NCBI GenBank assembly: GCA_031549285.1
Contig: JAVBPZ010000002.1
Coordinates: 1-64,000, forward strand
Direction: 5' to 3'
DNA length: 64,000 nucleotides
DNA from: JAAYCI01 sp031549285
Lineage (GTDB): Bacteria; Bacillota; Clostridia; Oscillospirales; Ruminococcaceae
Part shown: positions 1-8,383 of the stretch, piece by piece
Position numbering within the stretch: the first letter of the stretch is position 1
How the letters are laid out: every line of letters starts with the position of its first letter
The notes under the pieces: generated by a model
Told to the model about the DNA's origin: nothing
What the model saw: the letters and a program-made list of their open reading frames with translations, nothing else
Database searches by the model: none
Program-made: the position numbers and the translations under genes

Positions 1-137
1 ACGGCAAAACTGCTCTTTGTTAGCACATTGGTAACTGATAGCCGCTTTATTAACACAAAGGGCAAGGGCCTTACAGCTAAAGCAAAGGACTGTCCGACCA
101 CCGGCATAGCCGGTGGTGTTCTCGTGCTAAAGCACAA
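1..137 (+). ncRNA. 3' part of a HEARO/omega-RNA-like structured RNA, cut by the window edge
   Basis: These 137 bases are identical by eye to 9750-9886, where the complete element lies. Visible structure includes a 9-bp hairpin with an ATA loop (ACCACCGGC/GCCGGTGGT, about 97-117) and a terminal GTGCT-AA-AGCAC hairpin ending at 135. From memory the sequence closely resembles the scaffold of the guide RNA (omega-RNA, also called HEARO) of IscB nucleases. An IscB gene would be expected just downstream on this strand; instead a GC-rich hairpin repeat and an oppositely oriented DUF1801 gene follow. Assignment rests on recall and structure, not on an alignment. Confidence 0.6.
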
Positions 138-142
138 ACCAA

Positions 143-200
143 AATGGGGGAGCGGGCCACAACCCCACTCCCCCAAGCCCTTTTCCCTGCTTTTGGGTTT
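143..200. repeat. GC-rich hairpin repeat, copy 1
   Basis: An imperfect hairpin (TGGGGGAG pairing with CTCCCCCA around a CCACAA centre), followed by AAGCCCTTTTCCCTGCTTTT. The same unit recurs at 12331-12385 and, inverted and longer, at 21655-21800. It lies just downstream of the leftward DUF1801 gene, so on the minus strand it could also act as its terminator (hairpin then ATTTT). Confidence 0.6.
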
Positions 201-246
201 TCTTAAACGCCCCAGGCGCCGTTGGCGTTCCCTTCGCACCATATCT

Positions 247-657
247 TCATTTTTTCTCTGCTTTTTTCGCCGCTTTCTTTTCGGCTTTCTCCTCGGCGTC
301 TTTCCGGTTCCGCGCCATGTTGTACCGCACTATTTTACGCACCAGTTCATACGGCACCGGCTGGTCAAACGGGAACTGTATCCCCCCTTTGGACGTCTTA
401 TACCCTTCCAATTCCCCCGCGAACGCCACAATCGGCTCCACCCCGGGGTACAGCCCCAAATGGTGGGTCTGCGCCGCGAAATGCACCAAATTGCCATAAT
501 AGGTAAAGGTCGGCATCCCCCAGCTTATTTTTTCCCCGGCCTCCGGCGCCTCCTCGTGAATCACCCTGCGCATCTCGCGCATCACTTCCTGCTTCTCCGG
601 CGAAAATGCCGCCATATATTCGTCTATCGTCTGTGGCCCTGCCTGTTTTTGTTCCAT
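247..657 (-). CDS. DUF1801 family protein (YdhG-like)
   Basis: A 136-residue protein starting MEQKQAGPQTIDEYMAAF. The ATG at 657 follows a strong AAGGAGAAGGAA site; the frame stays open to 720 but nothing supports the longer start. The pattern EVMREMRRVIHEEAPEAGE, then ISWGMPTFTYYGNLVHFAA and a YKTSKGGIQFPFDQPVPYELVRKIV motif, is typical of the DUF1801 fold, sometimes called an iron-chaperone-like or YdhG family. The C-terminus ends in a Lys/Ala/Glu-rich helix of about 20 residues. Biochemical function is unknown. A perfect TATAAT lies on this strand at 773-768, with only a poor -35, and is a candidate promoter. The gene stands alone, divergent from the histidine kinase. Confidence 0.85.
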   Translation of the reverse strand: MEQKQAGPQTIDEYMAAFSPEKQEVMREMRRVIHEEAPEAGEKISWGMPTFTYYGNLVHFAAQTHHLGLYPGVEPIVAFAGELEGYKTSKGGIQFPFDQPVPYELVRKIVRYNMARNRKDAEEKAEKKAAKKAEKK

Positions 658-850
658 TTCCTTCTCCTTTTTTCTGCGGCGCTGCTCCGTGCTCCACCGC
701 CAGTATCCTTTTTGTCCCATCCTGCACCTTTTTGGGCTAGCGTCAACGCTTTCCTTGCCCTGCTCCCATTATACTCCGCAAACACAAAACCTGCTACAAT
801 CTGTCGGTTTTGCCCTTTGTCATTTTTTCTGGAAAGGATCCCACTCTCTT

Positions 851-3622
851 ATGTCACAGGAACCCTCTTACCGTCCCACCTCCCCTGCCGATGATTTAAC
901 CCAAATCATGCTGGACGCCATGCCCATGTGCTGCATCTGCTGGGATGAAACCTGTCATCCTATTGCCTGCAGCGAAGAAAGCGTGCGCCTGTTCGGCGTT
1001 AAAGACCGCCAGGAATGCCTGGACCGGTTTAATGATCTTTGTTCCACCCGCCAGCCAAATGGCGAACTCTCCTCCACCCAAGCGCGTATCTGGCTCGAAA
1101 AAGCCTTTTCTTCCGACGCTACCCACCGGTTCGAGTGGATGCACCAAACGCTGGACGGCACCCCCATCCCGGCTGAAATCACCCTAGTTCCGGCGCAGCA
1201 AAACGGCCGCCGCTATATCCTTGCCTACACGCGGGATCTGCGGGAATGGCACAAAACCATGGCCAAAATGCGCGAAGCGGACGAGCGTACCCAAATCATG
1301 CTGGACGCCACCCCCCTGTGCGCCAACTTCTGGGACAAAAACTTCAACAATATTGACTGCAACCAGGAGGCGGTCAAGCTGTTCGGTCTTGCCAACAAGC
1401 AGGAATATCTGGATCATTTCTACGAGCTCTCGCCAGAGTTCCAGCCAAACGGCGCCGCCTCGGCGGACCTTGCGCAGGAATACGTGCTGGAGGCCTTCGA
1501 AAACGGCTATAAACAGTTCGAGTGGATGCACCAAAAACTAAACGGAGAGGCCATCCCGGCCGAGATCACCCTCGTGCGGGTAAAATATAAAGAAGACTTC
1601 ATCGTGGTGGGCTACACGCGCGACCTGCGCGAATTAAAAGCCACCATGGCCAAAATGCGTGAGGCGGACGAGCGCACCCAGCTCATGCTGGACGCCACCC
1701 CTCTGTGCTGCAACCTGTGGAACGAAAACTACGAAAACATAGACTGTAACCAGGAAGCGGTCAAGCTGTTTGAACTGTACAATAAACGCGAATATCTGGA
1801 CCGCTTCAACGAACTTTCTCCGGAATACCAGCCAAATGGGCGCCTTTCGGCCGAGCTCGCGCGCGAGAACATCGAAACCGCGTTCGAGTTCGGCTACTGC
1901 CGTTTTGAATGGATGCACCAAAAGCTGGATGGCGAGGCCATCCCGGCGGAAATCACCCTGGTCCGGGTCAAGTACAAGGACGGTTACATCGTCGCCGGCT
2001 ACACGCGCGACCTGCGCGAACTAAAAGCCACCATGGCCAAAATGCGCGAGGCGGACGAGCGCACCCAGGTCATGCTGGACGCCACCCCCCTGTGCTGCAA
2101 CCTGTGGAACAAAGACCTCCAAAACATAGACTGCAACCAGGAAGCCGTCAAGCTTTTCGAGCTCTCCAGCAAACAGGAATACTTGGATCGCTTTTTCGAG
2201 CTCTCTCCCCAGTACCAGCCCGGCGGCCGCCCCTCTTCCGACCTTGCGAACGAGTACATTGAACAAGCGTTCGCCCAGGGCTACTGCCGCTTTGAATGGA
2301 TGCACCAAAAGCTGGATGGTGAGCCCATTCCGGCGGAAATCACCCTGGTCCGGGTCCGGCACCGGGACGAGTTCATTGTGGCGGGCTACACGCGCGATCT
2401 GCGCGAATTAAAAGCCATGCTGAATGAAATGCACAAGGTCGAGTCCGACCTGCGCCTGGCGCGCGACGCCGCCGAGGAAAGCACCCGCGCCAAAAGCGAG
2501 TTCCTCGCCAATATGTCACATGAAATCCGCACCCCCATGAACGGCATCCTGGGCCTGTTGCGCCTGGTGCTGGCCACCGACCTCTCGCTGAAACAGCGGG
2601 ACTACCTGAACAAAACCGAGCAGTCCGCCCGTACCCTGCTGCGCATCATCAATGACATCCTGGACTTCTCTAAAATCGAGGCCGGCAAGCTGGAAATGGA
2701 ATTTGTCGAGTTTACCTTCAGCGATATCTTCGGCGAAATCTCCGATATATTCTCCTCTAAAATCAGCGAAAAGGGCCTCACCTTCCACCTCTCCATGCCG
2801 GACGACCTTCCCCGCCCGGTCATCGGCGACCCCCTGCGCCTGAAACAAATCCTCATTAATTTAATCAATAATTCCATTAAATTCACAGAAAACGGCGAAA
2901 TAGACGTTGGCGTGGTAAAAATACAGCAAGGGGAGCAACGTGCCACCTTTGAATTCTCGGTCCGGGACACCGGCATCGGTATGACCGCCGAACAGGTTCA
3001 CGCGCTGTTCACCCCCTTCACCCAGGCGGACAGCTCCATCACCCGCAAATACGGCGGCACAGGTCTCGGCCTCGCCATCTCCAAAAACCTGGTGGACATG
3101 ATGGGTGGCGATATCTGGGCCGAAAGCGAATGCAACAAGGGCTCCACCTTTTACTTCACCATCTGCCTGGAGCTTCCCACGGTGGAACAGCTGTATCTGG
3201 AGTCACTGTGCAAGCCCCGCATTGCGGCCACTACCCTTCCCGCCGGCTGCCGCCCCACCGCGGGCGCGCGCATCCTGCTGGTCGAGGACAACGAAATCAA
3301 CCAAATCATCGCCGAAGAACTGCTGAAAAGCGACGGGTACCACGTCTCCATCGCCACCAACGGGCAAGAGGCCATCGACATGCTGGCCAACGGCAGCTAT
3401 GCGCTGGTGCTAATGGACATCCAAATGCCGGTCATGGACGGCCTCACCGCCACCAAACTCATCCGGGATTCCGGCGAATACAAGGACCTGCCCATCATCG
3501 CTATGTCCGCCCACGCCATGAAAGGCGACCGGGAAAAAAGCCTCGCCGGCGGCATGAACGACCACCTTACAAAACCCATCGACCCCGAGCTCCTCTCCGC
3601 CACCATACGAAAATGGATTTAA
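851..3622 (+). CDS. hybrid sensor histidine kinase with four PAS-like repeats and a receiver domain
   Basis: A 923-residue protein starting MSQEPSYRPTSP at 851, with GGAAAGGA upstream. The first 535 residues are four tandem PAS-like repeats of 129-130 residues, beginning near 17, 147, 276 and 405 and sharing QIMLDATPLC, FEWMHQKLDGE and GYTRDLRELK motifs. Next come HisKA (MSHEIRTPMNG, phospho-acceptor H557), an HATPase domain (N-box NLINNSIKFTENG, DTGIGM, and YGGTGLGLAISKNL) and a C-terminal receiver (LVEDNEIN, LVLMDIQMP with phospho-accepting D856, conserved KP near the end). No membrane segment or signal peptide is visible, so it should sense a cytoplasmic cue and pass phosphate within itself or to an unlinked phosphotransfer protein. 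No response regulator gene is adjacent. An intrinsic terminator follows at 3690. Confidence 0.93.
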   Translation: MSQEPSYRPTSPADDLTQIMLDAMPMCCICWDETCHPIACSEESVRLFGVKDRQECLDRFNDLCSTRQPNGELSSTQARIWLEKAFSSDATHRFEWMHQTLDGTPIPAEITLVPAQQNGRRYILAYTRDLREWHKTMAKMREADERTQIMLDATPLCANFWDKNFNNIDCNQEAVKLFGLANKQEYLDHFYELSPEFQPNGAASADLAQEYVLEAFENGYKQFEWMHQKLNGEAIPAEITLVRVKYKEDFIVVGYTRDLRELKATMAKMREADERTQLMLDATPLCCNLWNENYENIDCNQEAVKLFELYNKREYLDRFNELSPEYQPNGRLSAELARENIETAFEFGYCRFEWMHQKLDGEAIPAEITLVRVKYKDGYIVAGYTRDLRELKATMAKMREADERTQVMLDATPLCCNLWNKDLQNIDCNQEAVKLFELSSKQEYLDRFFELSPQYQPGGRPSSDLANEYIEQAFAQGYCRFEWMHQKLDGEPIPAEITLVRVRHRDEFIVAGYTRDLRELKAMLNEMHKVESDLRLARDAAEESTRAKSEFLANMSHEIRTPMNGILGLLRLVLATDLSLKQRDYLNKTEQSARTLLRIINDILDFSKIEAGKLEMEFVEFTFSDIFGEISDIFSSKISEKGLTFHLSMPDDLPRPVIGDPLRLKQILINLINNSIKFTENGEIDVGVVKIQQGEQRATFEFSVRDTGIGMTAEQVHALFTPFTQADSSITRKYGGTGLGLAISKNLVDMMGGDIWAESECNKGSTFYFTICLELPTVEQLYLESLCKPRIAATTLPAGCRPTAGARILLVEDNEINQIIAEELLKSDGYHVSIATNGQEAIDMLANGSYALVLMDIQMPVMDGLTATKLIRDSGEYKDLPIIAMSAHAMKGDREKSLAGGMNDHLTKPIDPELLSATIRKWI

Positions 3623-3689
3623 TTTATTCCTCTTTATACCGCGTTTTTCTTCACATATTAAATCCAAAACAAATCCATTATAATAGACA

Positions 3690-3725
3690 AAAAATACCCC
3701 CCTTGCAGCATAGGGTGGGTATTTT
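3690..3725 (+). terminator. intrinsic terminator after the hybrid kinase
   Basis: Inverted repeat AAAATACCC(C)CC ... GGGTGGGTATTTT with a 10-nt loop and one mismatch, ending in T residues, 68 bp past the kinase stop. Confidence 0.65.
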
Positions 3726-3820
3726 CCATTTTTCCATGGTACAAAGGACACTATACCACACGCGGTATAGTGCCCTTTATCGAAAGGTACTCAAACCCGG
3801 TTCTTTTCTCGTTGGCACTT

Positions 3821-4438
3821 TCACCCCAGCTTCTTTGTCAGCCGCTCCACCCGCTGCCACTGCGCCGGGGTCAGTTCGCTGCGCCGCTGCTCCAGCACCG
3901 CCACAAACGCGTCCCGCCTCTGCCCGGTTATGCACACCGCAGCCCTTTCCGCGTGTTGCGGCACCTCTTTCGCACGGCAGCTTTCCAGGTGCCCCAGCAG
4001 CACCGGGAACAGCCGTGCTGCATACGCTTCGTCCGCCTTGCACAGCACCGCCAGCACGCTTATGCTGTTGTCCACCGTAATCACACTGCCCTTTTGGTAT
4101 GCCGCCAGCACCGCGTCCACATGCGCGTACACCGCGCCCGGCGCCACCGGTGCCACCGCTGCCAGCGCACACATCGCCCCCCACACCAGCCGGTTGTTCT
4201 TTTCCGCCAGCAGCGCCGCAAAATCTCCCACATACGGCACAATCATTTCCGGTTTTCTTTCCCCCAGCTCATACAGCACCTTCACGCAGTCACTGGCGGC
4301 GGCACTGTCCTTTCCCATCATCCCTGCGGCAACCTCCCGCACACCGTCGGCGTTCTCGCTTTGCGCCAGCTCTTCCGCCAGACGGATATTTGCTTCTTCG
4401 CCCCTCTGCCCCAGCGCCGAGGCCAACCTCTCCAGCAT
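3821..4438 (-). CDS. HEAT/ARM-like helical protein of unknown function
   Basis: A 205-residue protein starting MLERLASALGQRGEEAN. The start at 4438 has the site AAGGAGGGGGAAACG; an upstream in-frame ATG at 4486 is less likely. The sequence is almost entirely amphipathic helices rich in Ala and Leu, for example a VLYELGERKPEMIVPYVGDF segment and WGAMCALAAVAPVAPGAVYA. This spacing is characteristic of HEAT- or armadillo-type repeat proteins. No catalytic motif, signal peptide or membrane segment is seen. A palindrome at 3745-3775 (ACTATACC/GGTATAGT) lies downstream and may end the transcript. Function is not assigned; a protein-binding scaffold is the most natural guess from the fold. Confidence 0.8.
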   Translation of the reverse strand: MLERLASALGQRGEEANIRLAEELAQSENADGVREVAAGMMGKDSAAASDCVKVLYELGERKPEMIVPYVGDFAALLAEKNNRLVWGAMCALAAVAPVAPGAVYAHVDAVLAAYQKGSVITVDNSISVLAVLCKADEAYAARLFPVLLGHLESCRAKEVPQHAERAAVCITGQRRDAFVAVLEQRRSELTPAQWQRVERLTKKLG

Positions 4439-4662
4439 CGTTTCCCCCTCCTTGCCTTGCTGCCCCGTCCGTTCCGGGTAAATCATTCTCCCGAAACGCC
4501 TTTCTGCTAATATTCCCTTGTGTTCTCCCTCCCATCGGGTTTACAATAGCATCATGCTACCCGCGCATATCCCAGACAGGATGGCATGTCTTCTTTTTAC
4601 AAAAGACACTCTGCCTCCATTTCTCCTTCGCTTTCATCATACAAACGAAAGGATGATTCATC

Positions 4663-5067
4663 TTGTTAGGACACTATCTTCTGTTTGCCGGCAACTGTGC
4701 CCAGGCCCTGGAAACTTATGAAACGGCCTTCGGCGCCACCATCCAGGAACTACAAAAATACGGCGATATGCCTGCCAACCCCGCTTTCCCCATCCCCGAA
4801 CGCGACAAATCCCTGGTGCTGCACGCGCGCCTTTCGCTAGCAGACACACAACTTCTGTGCGCCGACAGCAAAGACCGCACCACCCCGGGCGACAACATGT
4901 ATGTCTCCCTCACCACCCCGGACGCCGCCATGGTCCAGGCCGCCTGGGACCTCCTGGCCCAGGGCGGCACCGTCTACCTGCCCCTGCAGCCCACCTTTTT
5001 TGCCACACAGCACGGCTCCCTGCGGGACCGCTTCGGCATCAACTGGATGTTCACCGTTCCCAAATAA
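4663..5067 (+). CDS. VOC/PhnB-like (glyoxalase fold) protein
   Basis: A 134-residue protein read from a TTG start at 4663, preceded by AAAGGA with a 9-base gap. The text MLGHYLLFAGNCAQALETYETAFGA at the N-terminus, a central LVLHARLSLADTQLLCAD strand pair and a C-terminal DRFGINWMFTVPK match the PhnB-type branch of the vicinal oxygen chelate superfamily, where the last motif is usually DxFGxxWxx. Members bind metals or small aromatic ligands, but the substrate cannot be read from the sequence. It stands alone and is closed by a strong terminator at 5088. Confidence 0.87.
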   Translation: MLGHYLLFAGNCAQALETYETAFGATIQELQKYGDMPANPAFPIPERDKSLVLHARLSLADTQLLCADSKDRTTPGDNMYVSLTTPDAAMVQAAWDLLAQGGTVYLPLQPTFFATQHGSLRDRFGINWMFTVPK

Positions 5068-5087
5068 CCTACCACACATATGCCCCC

Positions 5088-5121
5088 ACGGCGGCGCCTC
5101 CCGGTGCCGCCGTTTTCTTTT
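5088..5121 (+). terminator. intrinsic terminator after the VOC gene
   Basis: Perfect 8-bp stem ACGGCGGC/GCCGCCGT with a 10-nt loop, followed by a T-rich run, 20 bp after the stop of the VOC gene. Confidence 0.75.
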
Positions 5122-5166
5122 TCTCCATACCGGTATTACCCATTGTCCCGCACCCGCCATTTAGCC

Positions 5167-5919
5167 TTATGCCACTGCGGCGCACTGCGCCAAAAACCGC
5201 GCGGTGGCCTCCGCCACTATCTGCCGCTGTTCTTCCGGCGCCACCGTCGCCGCCCCGTCCCCCTTCTGGTGCCCATACGCGCCAAACCCGCTGTGGTTTC
5301 CGCCCTCTATTACCATATACTCGGTATCCTCCGGCAGCTTTTGCGCCGCCGCAGCATAGCTTTCCCGGTTCAGCACCTGGTCCTGCGTCCCGGTAATGCT
5401 CAGCACCGGCAGCCCACTGCCGGACAAATCCACGCTGGGGTACGACGCCAGCAACACCAGGCCGTCGGCGCCACCATCCGCCGCATAGCCGGACGCCACC
5501 ACCCCACCCAGCGAATGTCCGCCCACCACCCACACCGTCACCTCCGGCCAGTCCTGCTTCACCGTGTCTGCTGCCCCTGCGCCAAAAAATGCCAGATGAA
5601 ACGGCGCTTTCACCACCGCGCACAGGTACCCCTGCCGTGCCACCTGTGCCAAATACGGCAAATACGCTTTTTCATCCACCTTTGCGCCGGGGTAAAAAAC
5701 ATACCCCACCTCTGGGGTTTTTCCCTGCGGCACACAGGCAATATACCCTTCCCGGTCTTCCACCATCACCGTCTCCGGCGTCCCGTCCAGCGCTGCCTGC
5801 TCCGCCGGGTAATACATCCCGGTATATATAAAAAATGCCCCCAGCAACACCGCCAGGGTCACCGCCACCACCACAAGGGCTATTCTTCCTTTATGGGTCT
5901 TTTTCTTGTTTTTTTCCAT
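5167..5919 (-). CDS. membrane-anchored alpha/beta hydrolase
   Basis: A 250-residue protein. Residues 1-10 are basic (MEKNKKKTHK) and residues 12-33 form one hydrophobic segment with no obvious cleavage site, so it is probably an N-terminally anchored, outward-facing enzyme. The hydrolase domain shows the nucleophile elbow GGHSLGG (S136), a PVLSITGTQDQV segment that would carry the acid, and GGNHSGFG near the C-terminus that would supply the histidine. This arrangement matches the small single-domain Abhydrolase_5 group. The substrate is unknown. It lies 131 bp downstream of the acyl-thioesterase-like gene on the same strand and could be co-transcribed with it. Confidence 0.87.
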   Translation of the reverse strand: MEKNKKKTHKGRIALVVVAVTLAVLLGAFFIYTGMYYPAEQAALDGTPETVMVEDREGYIACVPQGKTPEVGYVFYPGAKVDEKAYLPYLAQVARQGYLCAVVKAPFHLAFFGAGAADTVKQDWPEVTVWVVGGHSLGGVVASGYAADGGADGLVLLASYPSVDLSGSGLPVLSITGTQDQVLNRESYAAAAQKLPEDTEYMVIEGGNHSGFGAYGHQKGDGAATVAPEEQRQIVAEATARFLAQCAAVA

Positions 5920-6050
5920 ACCGCGCCTCCCTATCGGTTACGTTTTCACTATACTCCCGCCTGCGCCTCCCGGTCCAGCATTTCCTGTCACCATCATCCT
6001 GTTTGCCAAAAAAGCCGGTTTCCTAATACCAAACCTCCAAATGGCCCTTT

Positions 6051-6947
6051 TCATCCCTCGTTCCACGCGGCAGCACCCCCGCTTCGCATCCACTCCACCG
6101 CCGCTCTGAACGCCTGTTCCCGCGCTTTCCCGCACGCTTTTGGGTCTGCCCGCTCAGCCCGGAACACCAGCCTGTACATCCCCGCTTTTTTGGCCGGTAC
6201 CGGGTTCAGTATATGGCTGGCCTTTTCAAAACATTGGTGTCGAAACACATACGGGTACTCTGCCCCTCGCAGGCGTTCTGCCAACACCTCGCCCGCCCGT
6301 GCAGATGGCCATATGCTATCCCGCCCGGCGGACAGCAGCAGTATCCTGGCCTGGCACTTTTCCACCGGAATACGCGCCGTGTCAGGAATCCCGTTTTTCT
6401 CTGCCTGTTCATAAAACCCCGCCACCTCCAGCTGCCGGGCGCACAAAGATCTTCCCACCAGCCCCATCGTCCCCCCTGGTATCGGGACATACGGAAGTTC
6501 CTTCCCACGGTAGCACCAGCTGGAATGCCCCGCGCGTGACCTTCCCTTGCCTATCCCCTCTGCCACATAATAGTTCGGCACCACCGCCACCACAGCCTCT
6601 ATCCCAGCCAGCAGCGTCGCCGCCGTCAGCGCATACTCCGCACCCTTCGAAACTCCATACAGCGCAATCCTGGCGCCCTCAACACACCCTTTCAGCCACC
6701 GCACGGCATTTTCTATATATTCCACCGGAATCATTTCCAACGTTTTTGCCAGCCCCGGGTACCCAAAATACGCCAGCGCCAATGCGTTTATGCCCTCCGC
6801 CGCAAACAGCCCCGCTGTATACTCCGCGTGCGAAAGCCCGCCGTCGCTGCCGGTCATCACAATCACTGTGTCGCTCACCGGCCGCTCCGCCGGGAAAAAC
6901 CGCCCCACAAATCCGGCTTCTGGTAACGCCATCCTCTCTCTATCCAT
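6051..6947 (-). CDS. BAAT/acyl-CoA thioester hydrolase C-terminal domain protein
   Basis: A 298-residue cytoplasmic alpha/beta hydrolase. The elbow YGVSKGAEYAL (S100) is the signature of the bile-acid-CoA amino acid N-acyltransferase/acyl-CoA thioesterase C-terminal family, in which the usual form is YGxSKGAELAL. LALAYFGYPGL, the acid region LLLSAGRDSIWPS and the KASHIL histidine motif also fit. The extra N-terminal domain of eukaryotic BAAT is absent, as in most bacterial members. The likely reaction is thioester or ester hydrolysis; the substrate is unknown. Its ATG overlaps the 3' end of the upstream SRPBCC gene by 8 bp, so the two are translated together. Confidence 0.88.
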   Translation of the reverse strand: MDRERMALPEAGFVGRFFPAERPVSDTVIVMTGSDGGLSHAEYTAGLFAAEGINALALAYFGYPGLAKTLEMIPVEYIENAVRWLKGCVEGARIALYGVSKGAEYALTAATLLAGIEAVVAVVPNYYVAEGIGKGRSRAGHSSWCYRGKELPYVPIPGGTMGLVGRSLCARQLEVAGFYEQAEKNGIPDTARIPVEKCQARILLLSAGRDSIWPSARAGEVLAERLRGAEYPYVFRHQCFEKASHILNPVPAKKAGMYRLVFRAERADPKACGKAREQAFRAAVEWMRSGGAAAWNEG

Positions 6948-7413
6948 TTATCTCCCCCTCGCCCAGCAGCCGGTTCCATTTCCGCTGCCGGTGCCTGTAA
7001 AACATCTTGCTCCACCATGCCACCGCCGGGGTCCGCCATCCTGCCTCTATTTCCACTATATCCCGGTATACGCTTCTTTCCTCCCCCGCCGCCTCCAGCT
7101 CTATGCGGTGGTTCCAAACCGGCACCATCCTGTTGCTCTCCTGTGTCTCTATAAAACACTTCTCCCGGTCCATCCGCTTCACCCGTATCCTGTGTTCCTT
7201 GCCAACCGGCAGCATTCCCCACATCCGTATTTTATAGGTGTACGAACCGCCCTCTATCCAAACAGCATCCCTGCCCTCCTGCCCCACCGGCACAAATGTC
7301 ATCATAGGCCTCGCAATATATCGCAGCGTCTCTATGTTCAACAACCTTGCCCAAATCTCCTCTACCCCTGCCGGCAGCACACTGTCCACCACAATCGTTT
7401 TGCTCATCACCAT
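6940..7413 (-). CDS. SRPBCC (START-like) family protein
   Basis: A 157-residue protein beginning MVMSKTIVVDSVLPAGVEEIWARLL. The N-terminal strand, then the PAGVEEIWARL helix, then RMWGMLPVGKEHRIRVKRMD and a C-terminal long helix (WSKMFYRHRQRKWNRLL) are typical of the polyketide-cyclase/Bet v1-like fold that binds hydrophobic ligands. ATG codons at 7413 and 7407 both follow AAGGGG; the first is used here. It is the first gene of a two-gene unit with the BAAT-like hydrolase, perhaps delivering or sensing the ligand that enzyme acts on. A palindrome at 7461-7489 sits in its promoter region. Confidence 0.8.
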   Translation of the reverse strand: MVMSKTIVVDSVLPAGVEEIWARLLNIETLRYIARPMMTFVPVGQEGRDAVWIEGGSYTYKIRMWGMLPVGKEHRIRVKRMDREKCFIETQESNRMVPVWNHRIELEAAGEERSVYRDIVEIEAGWRTPAVAWWSKMFYRHRQRKWNRLLGEGEING

Positions 7414-7460
7414 ACACCCCTTCGCTTGCCTGGCACATTGCCTTCCATCCGCGCTATATT

Positions 7461-7489
7461 TTCATGCTACATTCTCACTATAGCATGAA
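7461..7489. promoter_or_regulatory. palindromic candidate operator upstream of the SRPBCC gene
   Basis: Perfect inverted repeat TTCATGCTA / TAGCATGAA with an 11-nt spacer. On the minus strand the right arm runs into TATAGT, a plausible -10 for the SRPBCC-BAAT pair, so a dimeric regulator binding here would block it. No regulator gene is adjacent. The role is inferred. Confidence 0.4.
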
Positions 7490-7523
7490 TTTCTCGGTAA
7501 TAACAGCCATTCCCAGCAGCCGA

Positions 7524-7552
7524 TTGCCCCACTCCCCCCGCCGGTGTATAAT
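7524..7552 (+). promoter_or_regulatory. sigma-A-type promoter for the DUF3781-immunity-like gene
   Basis: TTGCCC, 17-bp spacer, TATAAT. Transcription would start near 7559, giving a leader of about 57 nt before the ATG at 7616. Confidence 0.6.
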
Positions 7553-7615
7553 GAAACCAGTCTCCCAAGTATACGCCTGCTCCTGTCAAAAATTCACCCA
7601 CAGCCGGAGGCCAAA

Positions 7616-8323
7616 ATGCCCAACGAATTATTTTTAAATCTTGATAAAATCCATACCACGCCCCTCGGCGCCCAGCGCATCCGCAAAAACCTTTCCCTGG
7701 GCACGGAAGACCCCACCCAGTGGTGCCTCCGGCAGATCCAAAACCCGGGCTCCCTCACCCGCACTGGCAAAAACTGGTATGTGCGTGGGGACGGCTTTGT
7801 CATCACCATCAACGCAAGCAGTTACACCATCATCACGGCGCACCGGGAAAAACCCAAAAAAGGCAACGATATGCGGGATGTGGGCCTCCCTGGAAAACTC
7901 GATGATATCCCGGAACTAAAACAAGCACTCATCGCTGTGTTCGACACCAAAACCCATCGAGAAATCTCCCGTTACGGCCTGCTGCTGGCCGACCATACCC
8001 TGCAACTGGCCGGCATCCCTCTGAACGAAACACTTGCCGCCTGCTACAGCGTAAACCGGCGCTGGCAGGATGGCGGCGCCACCTTCCAGGAAGCGCGGGA
8101 CACCTCCGGCGCCATCCATGACCTGGCCCGCAGCGAGGAAAGCCCCGCCAAAGCCGCCGCATTGCGCGCCGTGGCGCAAATCGCCGCCATCCCGCACGTA
8201 AAGCGCCACGCCCTCATCGCGTCGGACTACGCCGTAAAAACAGTCAACCTGCTGCATCCCGGCAACATGGACGCCGTAAAAGCACAGCGAACGCTGCAAA
8301 TCAACCTGATGCAAAGCGTCTAA
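7616..8323 (+). CDS. DUF3781 domain fused to an Imm-5-like domain
   Basis: A 235-residue protein. The ATG at 7616 follows CGGAGG. Residues 1-80 match the DUF3781 family as I know it: TPLGAQRIRKNLSLGTEDPT, WCLRQIQNP and a GKNWYVRGDGFVITINASSY core ending TIITAHR. After a short linker, residues 95-235 read as an all-helical domain (HTLQLAGIPLNETLAACYSVNRRW, SGAIHDLARSEESPAKAAALRAV, HVKRHALIASDYAVKTVNLL) resembling the putative immunity protein family Imm-5-like. Two domains usually found as separate proteins appear joined. No toxin gene is adjacent. It leads a probable three-gene unit with the repeat protein and VanZ, behind a strong promoter. Confidence 0.72.
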   Translation: MPNELFLNLDKIHTTPLGAQRIRKNLSLGTEDPTQWCLRQIQNPGSLTRTGKNWYVRGDGFVITINASSYTIITAHREKPKKGNDMRDVGLPGKLDDIPELKQALIAVFDTKTHREISRYGLLLADHTLQLAGIPLNETLAACYSVNRRWQDGGATFQEARDTSGAIHDLARSEESPAKAAALRAVAQIAAIPHVKRHALIASDYAVKTVNLLHPGNMDAVKAQRTLQINLMQSV

Positions 8324-8383
8324 GTTACCAGGCGTTACTCGAAATCGGTTCTTCTTGCTGGCCTTATCACGGAGGTACCCCCT

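Noticed and set aside
28..894. Open frame of 288 codons across the left RNA element and the DUF1801 gene
   Set aside because: It reads through the structured RNA and is antisense to a well-supported gene; the first 36 residues repeat at 9777 only because the RNA element repeats.
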